A DNA stretch of 64,000 bases from Phyllobacterium sp. 21LDTY02-6 (GTDB lineage Bacteria > Pseudomonadota > Alphaproteobacteria > Rhizobiales > Rhizobiaceae). Of this stretch, positions 35,873-45,547 are shown piece after piece; the stretch's first letter is position 1; the number at the start of each line of letters is the position of its first letter. The notes beneath the pieces are model-generated. The model saw only the letters and a list, made by a program, of their open reading frames with translations, had not been told where the DNA came from and ran no database searches. Location of the stretch: the NCBI RefSeq assembly GCF_023554255.2, contig NZ_JAMJWD020000005.1:348110-412109 (forward strand). Direction: 5' to 3'. The position numbers and the translations under genes are program-made.

Positions 35873-37462
35873 TTACCGCTGCACGGTTTTTGCTGGTGTC
35901 GTTGTCAATTCCCAATGGTCCGGCGCCGACAGAACCAATTCCTTCAGGTTGTTGACTGCTGTTGTACCGGCGATTGCATCGCGCCCAAGGACAGCGGCCT
36001 TGGCGAACGCTGCCATACGATCTCCGACAAGCTTCATGTTATCTGAGGCCTGGGTGCTCAACTGATGCGGACCATTGAATACAAATATATCCTTCAATCC
36101 AGATGCTCTCCGGTACGCGTCGAACGAGCCTTCGAGACCCTCCACGTAATCCCATGTACCTTTGACTATCTGCAACGCAGGCCATTTACCGATGTTCGCG
36201 AGTACGCCCGAGTCGACGTAATAGGTGGTGCTGAATTCGGTCCGGAGCGCAGCCTCGATCATGTCGTGCCCGCCCATGCGGTAGCCCAGACCACCGGCGT
36301 TGGGGCCGTAGAGAATGGCTCCCTTGACGTTCTTGTTGCCGATCGCCGGGCCGCATTTCGCGTCTGACACGTCATAATTGCAGTTCTCGACGAAGTTTTT
36401 GTGCATGGCCCAAGCCGCAGCGTACGACCCGCGCGAATAACCGCCGAGCACGACCGGCATTTCGGTTACCGATGCGTCGTTGAAAATTGCGTTCACGGCC
36501 TGCTCACCGGACAAGGTTTTTCCCTCAGGCGTGAGCAAACGCAAGCCTTCACCCTTCTCGAGCTGATCCAGTTCGCGGAACATGTCATTGGCTTGCTCTG
36601 CGGTGTTGTAGCCGTTAAGGCCCCCTGAGATGCCGTTCCCGCGCCGATCCGTGACAAGCACATCAAAACCGGCTTCGTTCAAGGCATAGATGAAGCCTCG
36701 CCAGTGCCGCATTCCCGGCTCTTCCGATACACCATCGGGAAACTCTCCCGCTTGATATTTCCCGGTGGCAGGATCTTTAACAACGCCTTCGGTGGCCGGA
36801 TTGTCGATGGCGGTAATCTCGTTGCTGCCACCATTGTTCATGATGACGAGCGCGCGCCGCCGTTCTTGATCGCCGACTTCAGAGCCGACAATGTACCAAC
36901 CGCGAAGCTTGATGTCGCCTGTCTTCCGGAGGTGAAGACGTTCATAGCTGTCGCGTGGCACCGTGAACTCCACCGTGTAGGTGCGCTTCTCGACCTTGGC
37001 GATCGGTTCCCCATAGGGTGACTGACCAAAATAAGACGGCCGACGGATGTCCTTGAGATCGACTTTCCCCTCCGGGTCGATCTTGCCGGCCTTGTCGACG
37101 GCCCCGGTGTCGTGGTCCTCGATCTTGGCGAATCCCTTGGCTCCCTTACGGGCAGCGGCTGCACATGCCTCCTCTTTCTTGCATTCCTCCCACCGTTGAC
37201 GAATTTTCGCGTCCGTGAACTCGTCAGCGTAGTAATCAGTGCCGCGATAGTTTTCAGGTACAAGCTGATTGGTCGGCATGAAGGGATGGCAAATGCCGTC
37301 ACTGCCAAGATAACCCGGCAGGTCGGCATTGCGATCATAGTTCACATGCGCCCGACATTCCGGCACCGGCGTGCCCTTGTTCACCACGTGCTCATTGCTT
37401 GCAAAGGCGGTGCCGGCAAATGCTGTTACAGCCATTGCTGCGGTAGCGACTAATTTCAACAT
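35873..37462 (-). CDS. Secreted alpha/beta hydrolase
   Basis: A 529-residue exported hydrolase. MLKLVATAAMAVTAFAGTAF is a Sec signal with cleavage likely after AFA. After an N-terminal extension with several Cys residues (ECRAHVNY, GICHPFMP, ECKKEEACAA), possible disulfides, comes the alpha/beta hydrolase core. Its strand is RRRALVIMNNGGSNEI, a DRRGNGISGG turn follows, and the nucleophile elbow is VLGGYSRGSYAAAW near residue 345. A C-terminal NGPHQLSTQ probably supplies the catalytic His. It follows another secreted hydrolase gene, 39 bp away on the same strand, so the two probably attack one extracellular ester. I do not recognise a named enzyme. Confidence 0.85.
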   Translation of the reverse strand: MLKLVATAAMAVTAFAGTAFASNEHVVNKGTPVPECRAHVNYDRNADLPGYLGSDGICHPFMPTNQLVPENYRGTDYYADEFTDAKIRQRWEECKKEEACAAAARKGAKGFAKIEDHDTGAVDKAGKIDPEGKVDLKDIRRPSYFGQSPYGEPIAKVEKRTYTVEFTVPRDSYERLHLRKTGDIKLRGWYIVGSEVGDQERRRALVIMNNGGSNEITAIDNPATEGVVKDPATGKYQAGEFPDGVSEEPGMRHWRGFIYALNEAGFDVLVTDRRGNGISGGLNGYNTAEQANDMFRELDQLEKGEGLRLLTPEGKTLSGEQAVNAIFNDASVTEMPVVLGGYSRGSYAAAWAMHKNFVENCNYDVSDAKCGPAIGNKNVKGAILYGPNAGGLGYRMGGHDMIEAALRTEFSTTYYVDSGVLANIGKWPALQIVKGTWDYVEGLEGSFDAYRRASGLKDIFVFNGPHQLSTQASDNMKLVGDRMAAFAKAAVLGRDAIAGTTAVNNLKELVLSAPDHWELTTTPAKTVQR

Positions 37463-37501
37463 GGATTCCTCCTAGATAGACCGTTTGGGTGCACGACCGC
37501 G

Positions 37502-39589
37502 CTAGTCCTTGCAAAGTTGTTGCGCAACAGATCTCGCCACGGGGCTCGCCTGATCCGCTTCTGGAAGGATGTTCGCGCCTTCGACCCGACGAATAAGCTT
37601 GTCGGCATCCTGCCGCAGGAGGAATCGCCTTTCGATCTCACGCTTGACTGCAGCTTTTACCTCGCAAAGGTAGCCTTCCTTGGTGCCGTAGCGCTCTTCG
37701 AGTGATGGGCGAGGGTCACCGGCCTGCTCACGCTGTTCTTTGGTTGCTGCGAACGGAACATAGCCGCCCGTGAGCCCGCCGCCACAAGGCTGTCCCTTGA
37801 AAAACCCGCCTGCCGTCGCATTCCAACCCGTATAGGTGCCGAGTGGCGCTGCGTGCAGAACTGAGGGGATACCGGATGTTTCATTGCCATCCGCATTCAC
37901 CCTGGGCATGAATGGCGGAATCGTTTGCTTGATGTCAGGCGGCTGCTTGGAAAGGGCGCCAGAGAAATCATTGTAATTGAGGTCTTTGCCGAAGTCGTAA
38001 TCCATCAATCCAATCGCGAGACCAGTTGGTTCCAAAACACCAGGGATACCCGGAAAACCCATGGCTTCGGATGTGTTTTCAGCGAGATCGCCGTGAGCAA
38101 GTGTCGGGTAAGAACTTGGAGGCGGCTCGACACCGTGCACAACCCAGTCGACCAAAGCTACCGCCAACGCATTCATCTGCTCAGTCTCAGCGTTCGGGTT
38201 CTCCGCTAAGACGCAAGAACGACTTGGCCTTCCCGCTACCTCGAAGCTGGTCGTGTCGGCGCCGCCATGGGTTGTTCCTGGAAAATAATACCGCCGTACG
38301 TTGTCAGGCAGTGGGAGATCCGCTTTGCGGTCCGTTCCGACCAACGCGATGGTAAACAGACGTGCGTTAAATTCGGCCGCGCCGAAGGTTTCCATAATTT
38401 TTGGGCAAGTCTTGCTCCTGATACACCGATCGAGAAGGCTCGCTTTTGCACGCCCACGGACCTTGTCTTCATATGGAGACCACCACAAAACACCTTCGCC
38501 GCCTGGCTCATAAAGCGTTCCCGAGCCGCTCGGGAGGCCGAAGCGGACATTGATCGTGGTTAGCCTGCCGGCGATGTGGGGGCTTGCTCCATCGAAAACG
38601 ATGCGATGCTTCTCATCCTCGTTGAATCCGAGCAGCAGGAAGGTCTTTAAGGTGTTTCCGGACTGAGACACCCCCTTGATAATGGCATGCTTAATTTGTC
38701 CGCCGACCGGATTCTCGTTGCCGCTCCTGTCCCTGCTCTCGTAACGAAAGAAGGAGGCGACGTCCCGGATTCCTGCAAGCCCGATCCCAAGCACAAGAGG
38801 ATCTTTGGCATTGTAAACGACCTCATAAAGAAAATGAGGGTCAAATCCATCCTTCAGGCAAATCTTGCGGGGGTCCGGCTTTCCCGGGAATGGGATGTCC
38901 TTGCAATCTGCGAACGCCCAATCTGTTGGACTGACTTCCTTGACTGGACCGACTTCACCGGAACGTTTTTCCGACGACTTCTTGATGAGTCGAGCCTGCT
39001 TCGTGTCCAATGAAGCAGCGTCATAAGGAATGGCTCGGCCAAGGATCGCCAAGGGCATCGTGTTGGTGCCGGGTTTGGCGTCGACGATGCGCGCAAGCAC
39101 CTTGCCTGTGACCGGAGTACCATCGGAATTGATGGCAACGGGAACGCTTGCGGCATAGTTGTCACTTTTCTGAGGGATATCGCCCTGCCAGCCGCTCAGC
39201 AACTGAACATGCCCGTAGGCGTTCGGCGCAGCTGCACCAGTGCCACGATTAACGATATCGTACCAAAGCACACCGCTCGCCTTATCCATGTCGACAGGCT
39301 TAGCGAGGGTGAACTTGGTGTCATATTCGACAAGTCCATCCGCATTACGAGGCGCCAACGCGATATCTGTTACAATGGCGTTGAGAGGATCAGTGGGGTC
39401 GAGGGTCCCGTAGGCTCGACCCGTTATGATTTCATAATTCCCGATTTCGTTGTTTGCGTCGGATCCGTTTGCGACAACTACCTTGCTTTCTATCGCGATA
39501 CGCTTCACCTCGGCATTGGCTTGCGAGATCGTGGCCGCTATCGATATACCAAACGCCACGCACAGTGCCTGTGGCCTGCGTGTTTTCAT
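37502..39589 (-). CDS. Secreted alpha/beta hydrolase domain protein
   Basis: A 695-residue exported protein with a Sec signal (MKTRRPQALCVAFGISIAAT, cleavage likely after ANA). It resembles the large bacterial family annotated only as alpha/beta hydrolase domain-containing. Features are DKASGVLWYDIVNRGTG in the N-terminal beta domain, YEVVYNAKDPLVLGIGLAGI before the core, the nucleophile elbow KGVSQSGNTLKTFL and a YYFPGTTHGGAD near residue 440 that may carry the catalytic His. AGGAGG precedes the start. It is the upstream gene of a two-gene unit with the 35873 hydrolase. The substrate is unknown; exported esters or lactones are plausible. Confidence 0.85.
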   Translation of the reverse strand: MKTRRPQALCVAFGISIAATISQANAEVKRIAIESKVVVANGSDANNEIGNYEIITGRAYGTLDPTDPLNAIVTDIALAPRNADGLVEYDTKFTLAKPVDMDKASGVLWYDIVNRGTGAAAPNAYGHVQLLSGWQGDIPQKSDNYAASVPVAINSDGTPVTGKVLARIVDAKPGTNTMPLAILGRAIPYDAASLDTKQARLIKKSSEKRSGEVGPVKEVSPTDWAFADCKDIPFPGKPDPRKICLKDGFDPHFLYEVVYNAKDPLVLGIGLAGIRDVASFFRYESRDRSGNENPVGGQIKHAIIKGVSQSGNTLKTFLLLGFNEDEKHRIVFDGASPHIAGRLTTINVRFGLPSGSGTLYEPGGEGVLWWSPYEDKVRGRAKASLLDRCIRSKTCPKIMETFGAAEFNARLFTIALVGTDRKADLPLPDNVRRYYFPGTTHGGADTTSFEVAGRPSRSCVLAENPNAETEQMNALAVALVDWVVHGVEPPPSSYPTLAHGDLAENTSEAMGFPGIPGVLEPTGLAIGLMDYDFGKDLNYNDFSGALSKQPPDIKQTIPPFMPRVNADGNETSGIPSVLHAAPLGTYTGWNATAGGFFKGQPCGGGLTGGYVPFAATKEQREQAGDPRPSLEERYGTKEGYLCEVKAAVKREIERRFLLRQDADKLIRRVEGANILPEADQASPVARSVAQQLCKD

Positions 39590-39831
39590 GCGCTCCTCCT
39601 TTCGCAGAAATAGATTTAGTGGCTTGCCTAAATCGGCTGGAACTCTGACACTTTCTGCTCCTCCGGCAATACAAGGAAAAAGGGCACTGTTACCTTAAGT
39701 GCAGACTCTATCACAGTCGCCAGCGCGTTTCGCCCATTGCAGCCGGTACTGTCTGCATGACCGGATATCAGACTCACGACCTTCGGACACCGTGCGCCGC
39801 AGATATGTTTCGGCAGGCCAAAGGCCTTTTT

Positions 39832-40584
39832 CTAGATGCTCGTATACCCCGCATCTGCTGTCACGATCGAACCGGTCATGAGGCTCGAAGCATCGGAAGC
39901 AAGGAATTGAACGATCGATGCGATTTCATCCGGCTGTCCCATCCGTCCAGCGGGTGTGAGATCAAGCCATCGATCGACGAGGCCGCTCTGGGTTTCCAGG
40001 TTCTGAAGCAGTGGCGTCTCGATATAGGTGGGCGCGACGGCGTTCACTCGCACGCCGCGCTTGGCCCATTCGACCGCAAGCGACCGTGTCAGGTGATGAA
40101 CGCCTGCCTTTGACGCATTATAGTGGCATTGCGGCTGCGGTACGTTGACGATCTCGGCGGACATCGAGCCAATATTGATGATAGAACCTTTGCCGTTTTC
40201 GAGCATGCGCCGGCCGAAGGCCCGGCACGTGCGGAAGACACCGCTGAGGTTGACTTCAATGACGCGATCCCATTGCTCGTCCGTCATCTCTTCGGCCGCC
40301 ACATTGCTGACAATTCCGGCATTGCACACCAGAATATCCAATGGAGGCAATGAATCGGCCAACGCATTCAGCTGCTGACTGTTTGTGACGTCCAGCTCGC
40401 GGGCCTTGGCCATATCGCCGATGGCCCTCGCTGTATTCTCGGCTCGACCAAGGACGATGTCAGTGCAGATCACCGTGGCGCCCGTTTCGGCGAGTGCCTG
40501 TGCGCAGGCAGCACCGATTCCCTGCCCGCTGCCGGTTACCAGGGCCAGCCGTCCACTCAAGTCCATTTTCGAACGATATGTCAT
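39832..40584 (-). CDS. Short-chain dehydrogenase, sugar alcohol type
   Basis: A 250-residue NAD(P)-dependent classical SDR. The Rossmann glycine motif is TGSGQGIG (residues 17-24), the adenine-binding Asp lies in CTDIV and the NAG strand is LVCNAGIV. The catalytic Ser-Tyr-Lys lies in NIGSMSAEIV and CHYNASKAG. It is divergent from the aldehyde dehydrogenase/kinase operon, with a shared box at 40678 in between. It probably oxidises an imported pentitol or similar polyol to the ketose that the FGGY kinase phosphorylates. Exact polyol specificity is not readable; xylitol/arabinitol-type activity is an inference. Confidence 0.9.
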   Translation of the reverse strand: MTYRSKMDLSGRLALVTGSGQGIGAACAQALAETGATVICTDIVLGRAENTARAIGDMAKARELDVTNSQQLNALADSLPPLDILVCNAGIVSNVAAEEMTDEQWDRVIEVNLSGVFRTCRAFGRRMLENGKGSIINIGSMSAEIVNVPQPQCHYNASKAGVHHLTRSLAVEWAKRGVRVNAVAPTYIETPLLQNLETQSGLVDRWLDLTPAGRMGQPDEIASIVQFLASDASSLMTGSIVTADAGYTSI

Positions 40585-40960
40585 CTTACTCTATTGATCC
40601 GAACGTTGTTGGATTGATGAAAGATCATGGGATGGCAGCAACGCGTTTGCCGCTTCGCGTACTCCTCCACTTTATGCGTAGTAAAACTATTTAAATGACG
40701 CTCATCTCGTCAAGAGCAAATAGGGAGAGCTTTCGGAGAAATGTGCATTTTCGCGGCAGTTCTCGGCAATCAGTATCAGGAAACTCGGGAGCAATGGGCT
40801 ATTTTCCTTAACAAAAGCAGCATGATGAGGCAAAAGAGGCGCCGTCGTTGAAAATTCCTGATTGCATGATTTCAACAATTGTGTTTCAGGTAGTTATGCT
40901 AGTTTCAAACATCAGTCGGGCACGTCGCGTCCGGCGACAAGGAAACATGTGGAGGACTAT
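40585..40960. other. Divergent promoter region, 376 bp
   Basis: This separates the SDR and aldehyde dehydrogenase genes. It contains the RpiR-type box at 40678-40690 and AT-rich tracts but no credible open frame. An in-frame start at 40862 upstream of the dehydrogenase lacks a ribosome site, whereas GGAGG precedes 40961. Confidence 0.5.
40678..40690. promoter_or_regulatory. Candidate RpiR box, copy 1
   Basis: GTAGTAAAACTAT. The core GTAGTRAAACT is shared with the boxes at 46251 and 46410, all beside promoters of the same sugar island. It lies about 95 bp upstream of the SDR start and 270 bp upstream of the aldehyde dehydrogenase start. Confidence 0.5.
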
Positions 40961-42430
40961 ATGCCTGCAGTCAAACTGTCGCAAATCAGCGGCAAGCTGT
41001 TTATCGGCGGCCAGTTTGTCGAAGGACGCGGCGGACGCATCGACGTCATAAACCCTGCACGGGGCGAAATGATCGGTCAGATTGCAGCCACGACAGCCGA
41101 AGAGGTCGATGCCGCTGTTGAAAGTGCTCGCGCGGCTTTCAGGGTTTGGTCTCGTGTCCCGGCAAAAGTGCGAGCCAACGCTTTGCACGCCCTTGGCGAG
41201 CTGATTGCTGCCGATGTGCTGAATATGGCGCAGATCATGACGAGCGAGCAGGGCAAGCCGCTGAACGAGGCAAAAGGTGAAATCCTCAAGCTTGCGGAAG
41301 CCTGCCACTTCTATGGCGAGGAAGCTGTACGCGTTTTCGGCGAAATCGTACCGAATGACCAGAATGGTTATCAAAGCCAGGTAGTGCGCGAGCCGATCGG
41401 TGTCGTTGGAGCGATCACGCCTTGGAACTATCCGGCGGAGCTCGTCGGGTGGAAACTTTGCGCCAGCCTTGCTGCCGGATGCAGCATTATCATAAAGCCG
41501 GCAGAACTTACGCCTTTTACCGCACTGGCCATCGCTGAAAAGGTGAGCGAAGCCGGGATTCCAGCCGGTGTCGTCAACGTATTGACGGGGAAGGGCTCGA
41601 TCGTTGGTCAGGCACTCGTGGAACATTCAGGTGTCGACAAGATCGCCTTCACTGGTTCCAGCGCTGTCGGACTGCATATTCAGCGCTCCTGCCCGAGCGT
41701 CAAGCGCCTGTCGCTGGAACTCGGTGGAAACTGCCCGATGATCGTCACGAAAAGCGCTGATATCGATGCGGCGGTGAAAGGCGCGACGCGCAGGTCCTTC
41801 CGCAACATGGGGCAGATCTGCATCGCAATAAATCGCATCTACGTCGCACGCCCGATCTACGAGACGTTTCTCGATGGATTTGCCAAGGCTGCCGATGCCC
41901 TTACAATCGGTGACGGCCTCGACAACCCCGCCGCGGACCTTGGTTCGATGGCCTCCCGCGATCCGCTGGCTAAAACGCGCGACCATCTTGATGATGCCCT
42001 GGTCAAGGGCGCCCGCCTCGTTGCAGGTGGCAATGCACCACAAGGCCCGGAGTTCGAAAAGGGCTTCTTTTTCAGACCGACGATCGTCGCCGACTGTACG
42101 CAGGACATGAAGGTCATGAGCGAAGAAACGTTCGGACCTCTCGTTGGGGTCGCGCCGTTCGACTCATTGGAGGAGGCTGCCTCACGCGCAAACGATACGC
42201 CCTACGGTCTTGCTTCCTACGTGTATGCCCGCGATCTGGAGGAAATCTATCAGCTTTCAGCCGAACTCGACTATGGTAACGTCGCCATCAACAATGTCGA
42301 CGCCGGCATTATGAATGCACCTTACGGTGGTCGCAAGCAGAGCGGCATCGGCTATGAACACGGCCGGGAAGGGTTGCTGGAATACTTCAATTTCAAGCAC
42401 GTGCGCCTCTTTCACGGCGTCGGGGCGTGA
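40961..42430 (+). CDS. Aldehyde dehydrogenase
   Basis: A 489-residue NAD(P)-dependent aldehyde dehydrogenase close to succinate-semialdehyde/glycolaldehyde types. The oxyanion Asn is in VVGAITPWNYPAELVGWKLC, the NAD loop is IAFTGSSAVG, the general-base Glu is in LSLELGGNCPM and the catalytic Cys is in RNMGQICIAINRIYV. GGAGGACTAT precedes the ATG at 40961. It heads the operon with the FGGY kinase (3 bp gap), a phosphatase, an RpiR regulator and rpiA. In pentose or pentitol pathways such an enzyme oxidises glycolaldehyde or a sugar-derived aldehyde; that role is inferred. Confidence 0.92.
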   Translation: MPAVKLSQISGKLFIGGQFVEGRGGRIDVINPARGEMIGQIAATTAEEVDAAVESARAAFRVWSRVPAKVRANALHALGELIAADVLNMAQIMTSEQGKPLNEAKGEILKLAEACHFYGEEAVRVFGEIVPNDQNGYQSQVVREPIGVVGAITPWNYPAELVGWKLCASLAAGCSIIIKPAELTPFTALAIAEKVSEAGIPAGVVNVLTGKGSIVGQALVEHSGVDKIAFTGSSAVGLHIQRSCPSVKRLSLELGGNCPMIVTKSADIDAAVKGATRRSFRNMGQICIAINRIYVARPIYETFLDGFAKAADALTIGDGLDNPAADLGSMASRDPLAKTRDHLDDALVKGARLVAGGNAPQGPEFEKGFFFRPTIVADCTQDMKVMSEETFGPLVGVAPFDSLEEAASRANDTPYGLASYVYARDLEEIYQLSAELDYGNVAINNVDAGIMNAPYGGRKQSGIGYEHGREGLLEYFNFKHVRLFHGVGA

Positions 42431-42433
42431 GCC

Positions 42434-43954
42434 ATGACGACCGCTTTGTTGGGCATCGATATCGGAACTTCCGGCTGCAAGGCGCTGCTGCTGTCCGTGG
42501 ACGGCGACGTCCTGGCGACGGGCACTGCAACCTACGGCCTTTCTCAGCCGCGCGCCGGCTGGACCGAACAGGACCCGTCCCTTTGGGTCGAGGGCACTCG
42601 CAAGGCCGTAGCCCAAGTTATGGACCAGCGCCGGGATGTGAAACTGGCCTGCATCGGGCTGTCCGGCCAGATGCACGGCCTGACGCCGCTCGACAAAGAC
42701 AAGAAGGTTCTTCGCCCTGCAATCCTCTGGAACGATCAGCGGAATGCGGCTGAGGCAGCAGAAATTACTCGCAAGGCAGGAGGCATCGAGGCGCTCATCG
42801 GGCGAACGGGAAACCGGATGTTGGTTGGCTATACAGGCGGAAAAATTGTCTGGATGAGCAGGCACGAACCGGAACTCTTCGCGCGGCTGCGCCATGTCCT
42901 GAACCCGAAGGATTACCTGCGTTTCATGCTGACGGGGGAACTGGCGACGGAGGTGTCCGACGCATCAGGGACCGGCCTGTTCGACGTGAAGAACCGCGTC
43001 TGGGCCACCGACTTGATTGAAATGCTCGGTATTGATCCTTCACTTTTGCCGATCTGCCATGAATCGCATGAGATTTCCGGGCAAGTCAGCGCATCGGGTG
43101 CGGCGTTGTTCGGACTGCCAGCCGGTATTCCGGTGGTAGGAGGGGGCGGGGACAGCGTGATCCAAACGATCGGTTCCGGCGTCATCGCTCCTGGCGATTT
43201 GCAAACCACGATAGGAACTGCCGGCATCCTCGCGGCAGCGCTCGATGCTCCGTCGCCGAGCCCTGATGGCCGCATCCAGATGTTTTGCAACGTCGCGCCT
43301 TCAAAGTGGCACGCCATGGGGGTTTCGCTGAATGCCGGCGGCGCGATGGGCTGGTTCCGATCTGTCCTTGCACAAGCTGGCCGCGGCGACGAGTTGTCGT
43401 TCGAGGCCATCTGCGACGCAGCGTCCGAGAGCCCTGCAGGCGCGCGGGGCTTGCTGTTCCTGCCCTATCTCAATGGCGAGCGTTGCCCGCATCCCGACCC
43501 GGTGGCGCGCGGGGCCTTTGTCGGCCTGACCGCGCGGCATACGCTCGGTGATATGGGCCGCAGCGTCATGGAGGGTGTGGTACACGCGTTTTATGACATG
43601 CACGCGTTGATGAAGCTGATGGGGATCGAGGGAAAAGTAATCAAGGCGTCTGGAGGCGGGGCTAAATCCCGGTTGTGGCGCCAGATACAGGCGGACATGT
43701 TTGACTGCGATGTCGTAACCACTGAAGGCGCCGCTGAAGGTGCTGCATTCGGCGCGGCCCTGGTCGCAGGCGTCGGGGTTGCCGCCTGGAAGGATGCGAC
43801 CGAGGCCGCCGGGACGATCCGGGCGCTGACACGGGAACGTGCCAATGATTCCGCACGTGATGTTTATCGCAAGGGGCACAGAATTTATAGCGATCTCTAC
43901 CCGGCACTTCGCGCGAGCTTTTCCGCGTTGGCCGATCCTGCTTTTGCTGACTGA
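42434..43954 (+). CDS. xylB: FGGY-family kinase, xylulokinase-like
   Basis: A 506-residue carbohydrate kinase. The phosphate 1 loop is LLGIDIGTSGCKALLL (residues 4-19), and the substrate region has RAGWTEQDPSLW and IGLSGQMHGL, characteristic of xylulokinase. The second ATPase domain has GTAGILAAAL and KASGGGAKSRLWRQIQADM near residue 405. Its ATG follows the aldehyde dehydrogenase stop by 3 bp. It phosphorylates a ketopentose, most likely D-xylulose, to the 5-phosphate that feeds the pentose phosphate pathway with RpiA. Other FGGY ketose specificities (ribulose, erythrulose) cannot be excluded without assay. Confidence 0.9.
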   Translation: MTTALLGIDIGTSGCKALLLSVDGDVLATGTATYGLSQPRAGWTEQDPSLWVEGTRKAVAQVMDQRRDVKLACIGLSGQMHGLTPLDKDKKVLRPAILWNDQRNAAEAAEITRKAGGIEALIGRTGNRMLVGYTGGKIVWMSRHEPELFARLRHVLNPKDYLRFMLTGELATEVSDASGTGLFDVKNRVWATDLIEMLGIDPSLLPICHESHEISGQVSASGAALFGLPAGIPVVGGGGDSVIQTIGSGVIAPGDLQTTIGTAGILAAALDAPSPSPDGRIQMFCNVAPSKWHAMGVSLNAGGAMGWFRSVLAQAGRGDELSFEAICDAASESPAGARGLLFLPYLNGERCPHPDPVARGAFVGLTARHTLGDMGRSVMEGVVHAFYDMHALMKLMGIEGKVIKASGGGAKSRLWRQIQADMFDCDVVTTEGAAEGAAFGAALVAGVGVAAWKDATEAAGTIRALTRERANDSARDVYRKGHRIYSDLYPALRASFSALADPAFAD

Positions 43955-43990
43955 CGAAATTACTGCGGAAACCGCGAGGACCTGGCAGCT

Positions 43991-44686
43991 ATGACCAACT
44001 ATTCGGCTTTGATATTTGACCTGGACGGTACGCTGATCGACAGCGCTCCCGACATCGCCGCTGCGGTCAATGTCTACATGGCGGCCAACGGCTTGCCGGA
44101 ACTCGAAGTGGATTATGTGGAGAAATTCATCGGCAACGGGCCGCGCCGTTTGTTATGGGACATTTTCGTCGACCAAGGCATACCCGTCGACGATACGACC
44201 GTCGATGCGGCCGTCAAAAGCTATATTGCGAATTACGAACGGGACCCAGCCAGTCGGACGCGCTTCTTCAGCAATGTTCACGAGGACCTGCAAAGTCTTC
44301 ATGAAGCCGGCTTTCGCCTCGGTATCTGCACGAACAAACCGCATGCGCTGACACAGCAAATTCTCCAAATTCTCGGACTCGACAATATTATTGAAGTTGC
44401 GCTCGGTGCCGATGCTGTTCCCGCTTGCAAACCCGATCCGCGTCACCTTCTGGCCGTGGCTGACCGCATGGGCGTGAACAAGGGAAGCTGGGCCTATGTC
44501 GGAGACACGAATGTCGACAAGGCAACGGCGGATGCCATCAAGGCGACATTCTTCGTGGTGCCGTGGGGTGGCGGCGCCGGTGTCGATGTTGAGCCCAGGC
44601 AGCGTCTGACACGCATTTCCGACCTTATGGCGTACCGCCCATCGACAACTCAAGAGTCTGCCGTTGGCAGGGGGCGGATCGCATGA
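43991..44686 (+). CDS. HAD phosphatase, phosphoglycolate phosphatase-like
   Basis: A 231-residue HAD superfamily hydrolase. Motif I is FDLDGTLIDSAPD (nucleophile Asp10), motif II is GICTNKPH, motif III has Lys in PACKPDPRH and motif IV is YVGDTNVDKATAD. An alpha-helical C1 cap lies between motifs I and II. It removes phosphate from a small phosphometabolite such as 2-phosphoglycolate or a sugar phosphate. Position between the FGGY kinase and the RpiR regulator (ATGA overlap with the latter) suggests relief of a phosphorylated dead-end product of the pathway. Confidence 0.9.
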   Translation: MTNYSALIFDLDGTLIDSAPDIAAAVNVYMAANGLPELEVDYVEKFIGNGPRRLLWDIFVDQGIPVDDTTVDAAVKSYIANYERDPASRTRFFSNVHEDLQSLHEAGFRLGICTNKPHALTQQILQILGLDNIIEVALGADAVPACKPDPRHLLAVADRMGVNKGSWAYVGDTNVDKATADAIKATFFVVPWGGGAGVDVEPRQRLTRISDLMAYRPSTTQESAVGRGRIA

Positions 44687-45522
44687 CGGTAAGCTTGCTG
44701 CAGCGCATTTACCAGGAAATGGACAAGATGGGCGCTGCCGAACAGCGCATCGCAACGTTCGTGAATACATCGCCCGGCGACGTTATCCATATGAGTATGG
44801 CAAAACTGGCCGAAAGCTGTTCCGTCAGCGATCCCACGATCATGCGCTTTTGCCGTAGGTTCGGCTACGGAGGCTACCAAGACTTCAAGCTCAAACTCGC
44901 CCAGAGTCTGGTTCCCTCCGCGCCCTTTGCTTACGAGCAGATCATTCCGAATGACGGCATTGATAATATTGTGCGTAAAACGTGCCGCAATTCGCTGAAT
45001 GCAATACAGCGTGCAATGGAAGATCTGGTCCCACAGCAGATCGAGAGCGCGGCGCTCTTGCTGCGCGATGCGGCATGGACCGGAATTTATGCAAGCGGCA
45101 TATCCGAGGTGACGGCAATTGACGCCGAACACAAATTCCAGCGGCTCGGCATGCGTTGCGCGGCGATTCTTGGCCGGAACAAACAGTGGATGCATGCTGA
45201 AAGCGCGCGCCCGAGCGAGGTTGCGCTTATCTTTTCGCAATCGGGCCATACGAAGCAGATGGTGGAACTCGCGATCGCGGCGCGAGCGGGCGGAGCCCGC
45301 GTTGTCTCGGTCACAGCTGCGCAAAGCCCGCTGGCCCACGTGACCGACGCTCTGATTGCGGTCCTTCCCTATGATCAGACGGAACTCATGACGCCGCTTG
45401 CCTCGCGCCTGAACCACCACCTCGTCATCAACATGCTCGTTACAGCTATCGCCGTCTCGAGCGGCAGCGAATTCCCGGACCAGCTACCGGCACTCGATTC
45501 GTGGCTGACCGACAAGATTTGA
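44683..45522 (+). CDS. RpiR/MurR-family transcriptional regulator
   Basis: A 279-residue regulator with the N-terminal RpiR helix-turn-helix (residues 1-80: AEQRIATFVNTSPGDVIHMS, SMAKLAESCSVSDPTIMRFC and RRFGYGGYQDFKLKLA). A C-terminal SIS domain binds phosphosugars (IYASGISEVTAIDAEHKF and LIFSQSGHTKQMVELA). It is translationally coupled to the HAD phosphatase and lies directly before rpiA. It probably represses the island until a sugar phosphate binds the SIS domain. Three copies of a 13-15-bp box near the island's promoters are candidate targets. Confidence 0.93.
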   Translation: MTVSLLQRIYQEMDKMGAAEQRIATFVNTSPGDVIHMSMAKLAESCSVSDPTIMRFCRRFGYGGYQDFKLKLAQSLVPSAPFAYEQIIPNDGIDNIVRKTCRNSLNAIQRAMEDLVPQQIESAALLLRDAAWTGIYASGISEVTAIDAEHKFQRLGMRCAAILGRNKQWMHAESARPSEVALIFSQSGHTKQMVELAIAARAGGARVVSVTAAQSPLAHVTDALIAVLPYDQTELMTPLASRLNHHLVINMLVTAIAVSSGSEFPDQLPALDSWLTDKI

Positions 45523-45547
45523 ATTCACTCGTCATCAAGGAATAGAA

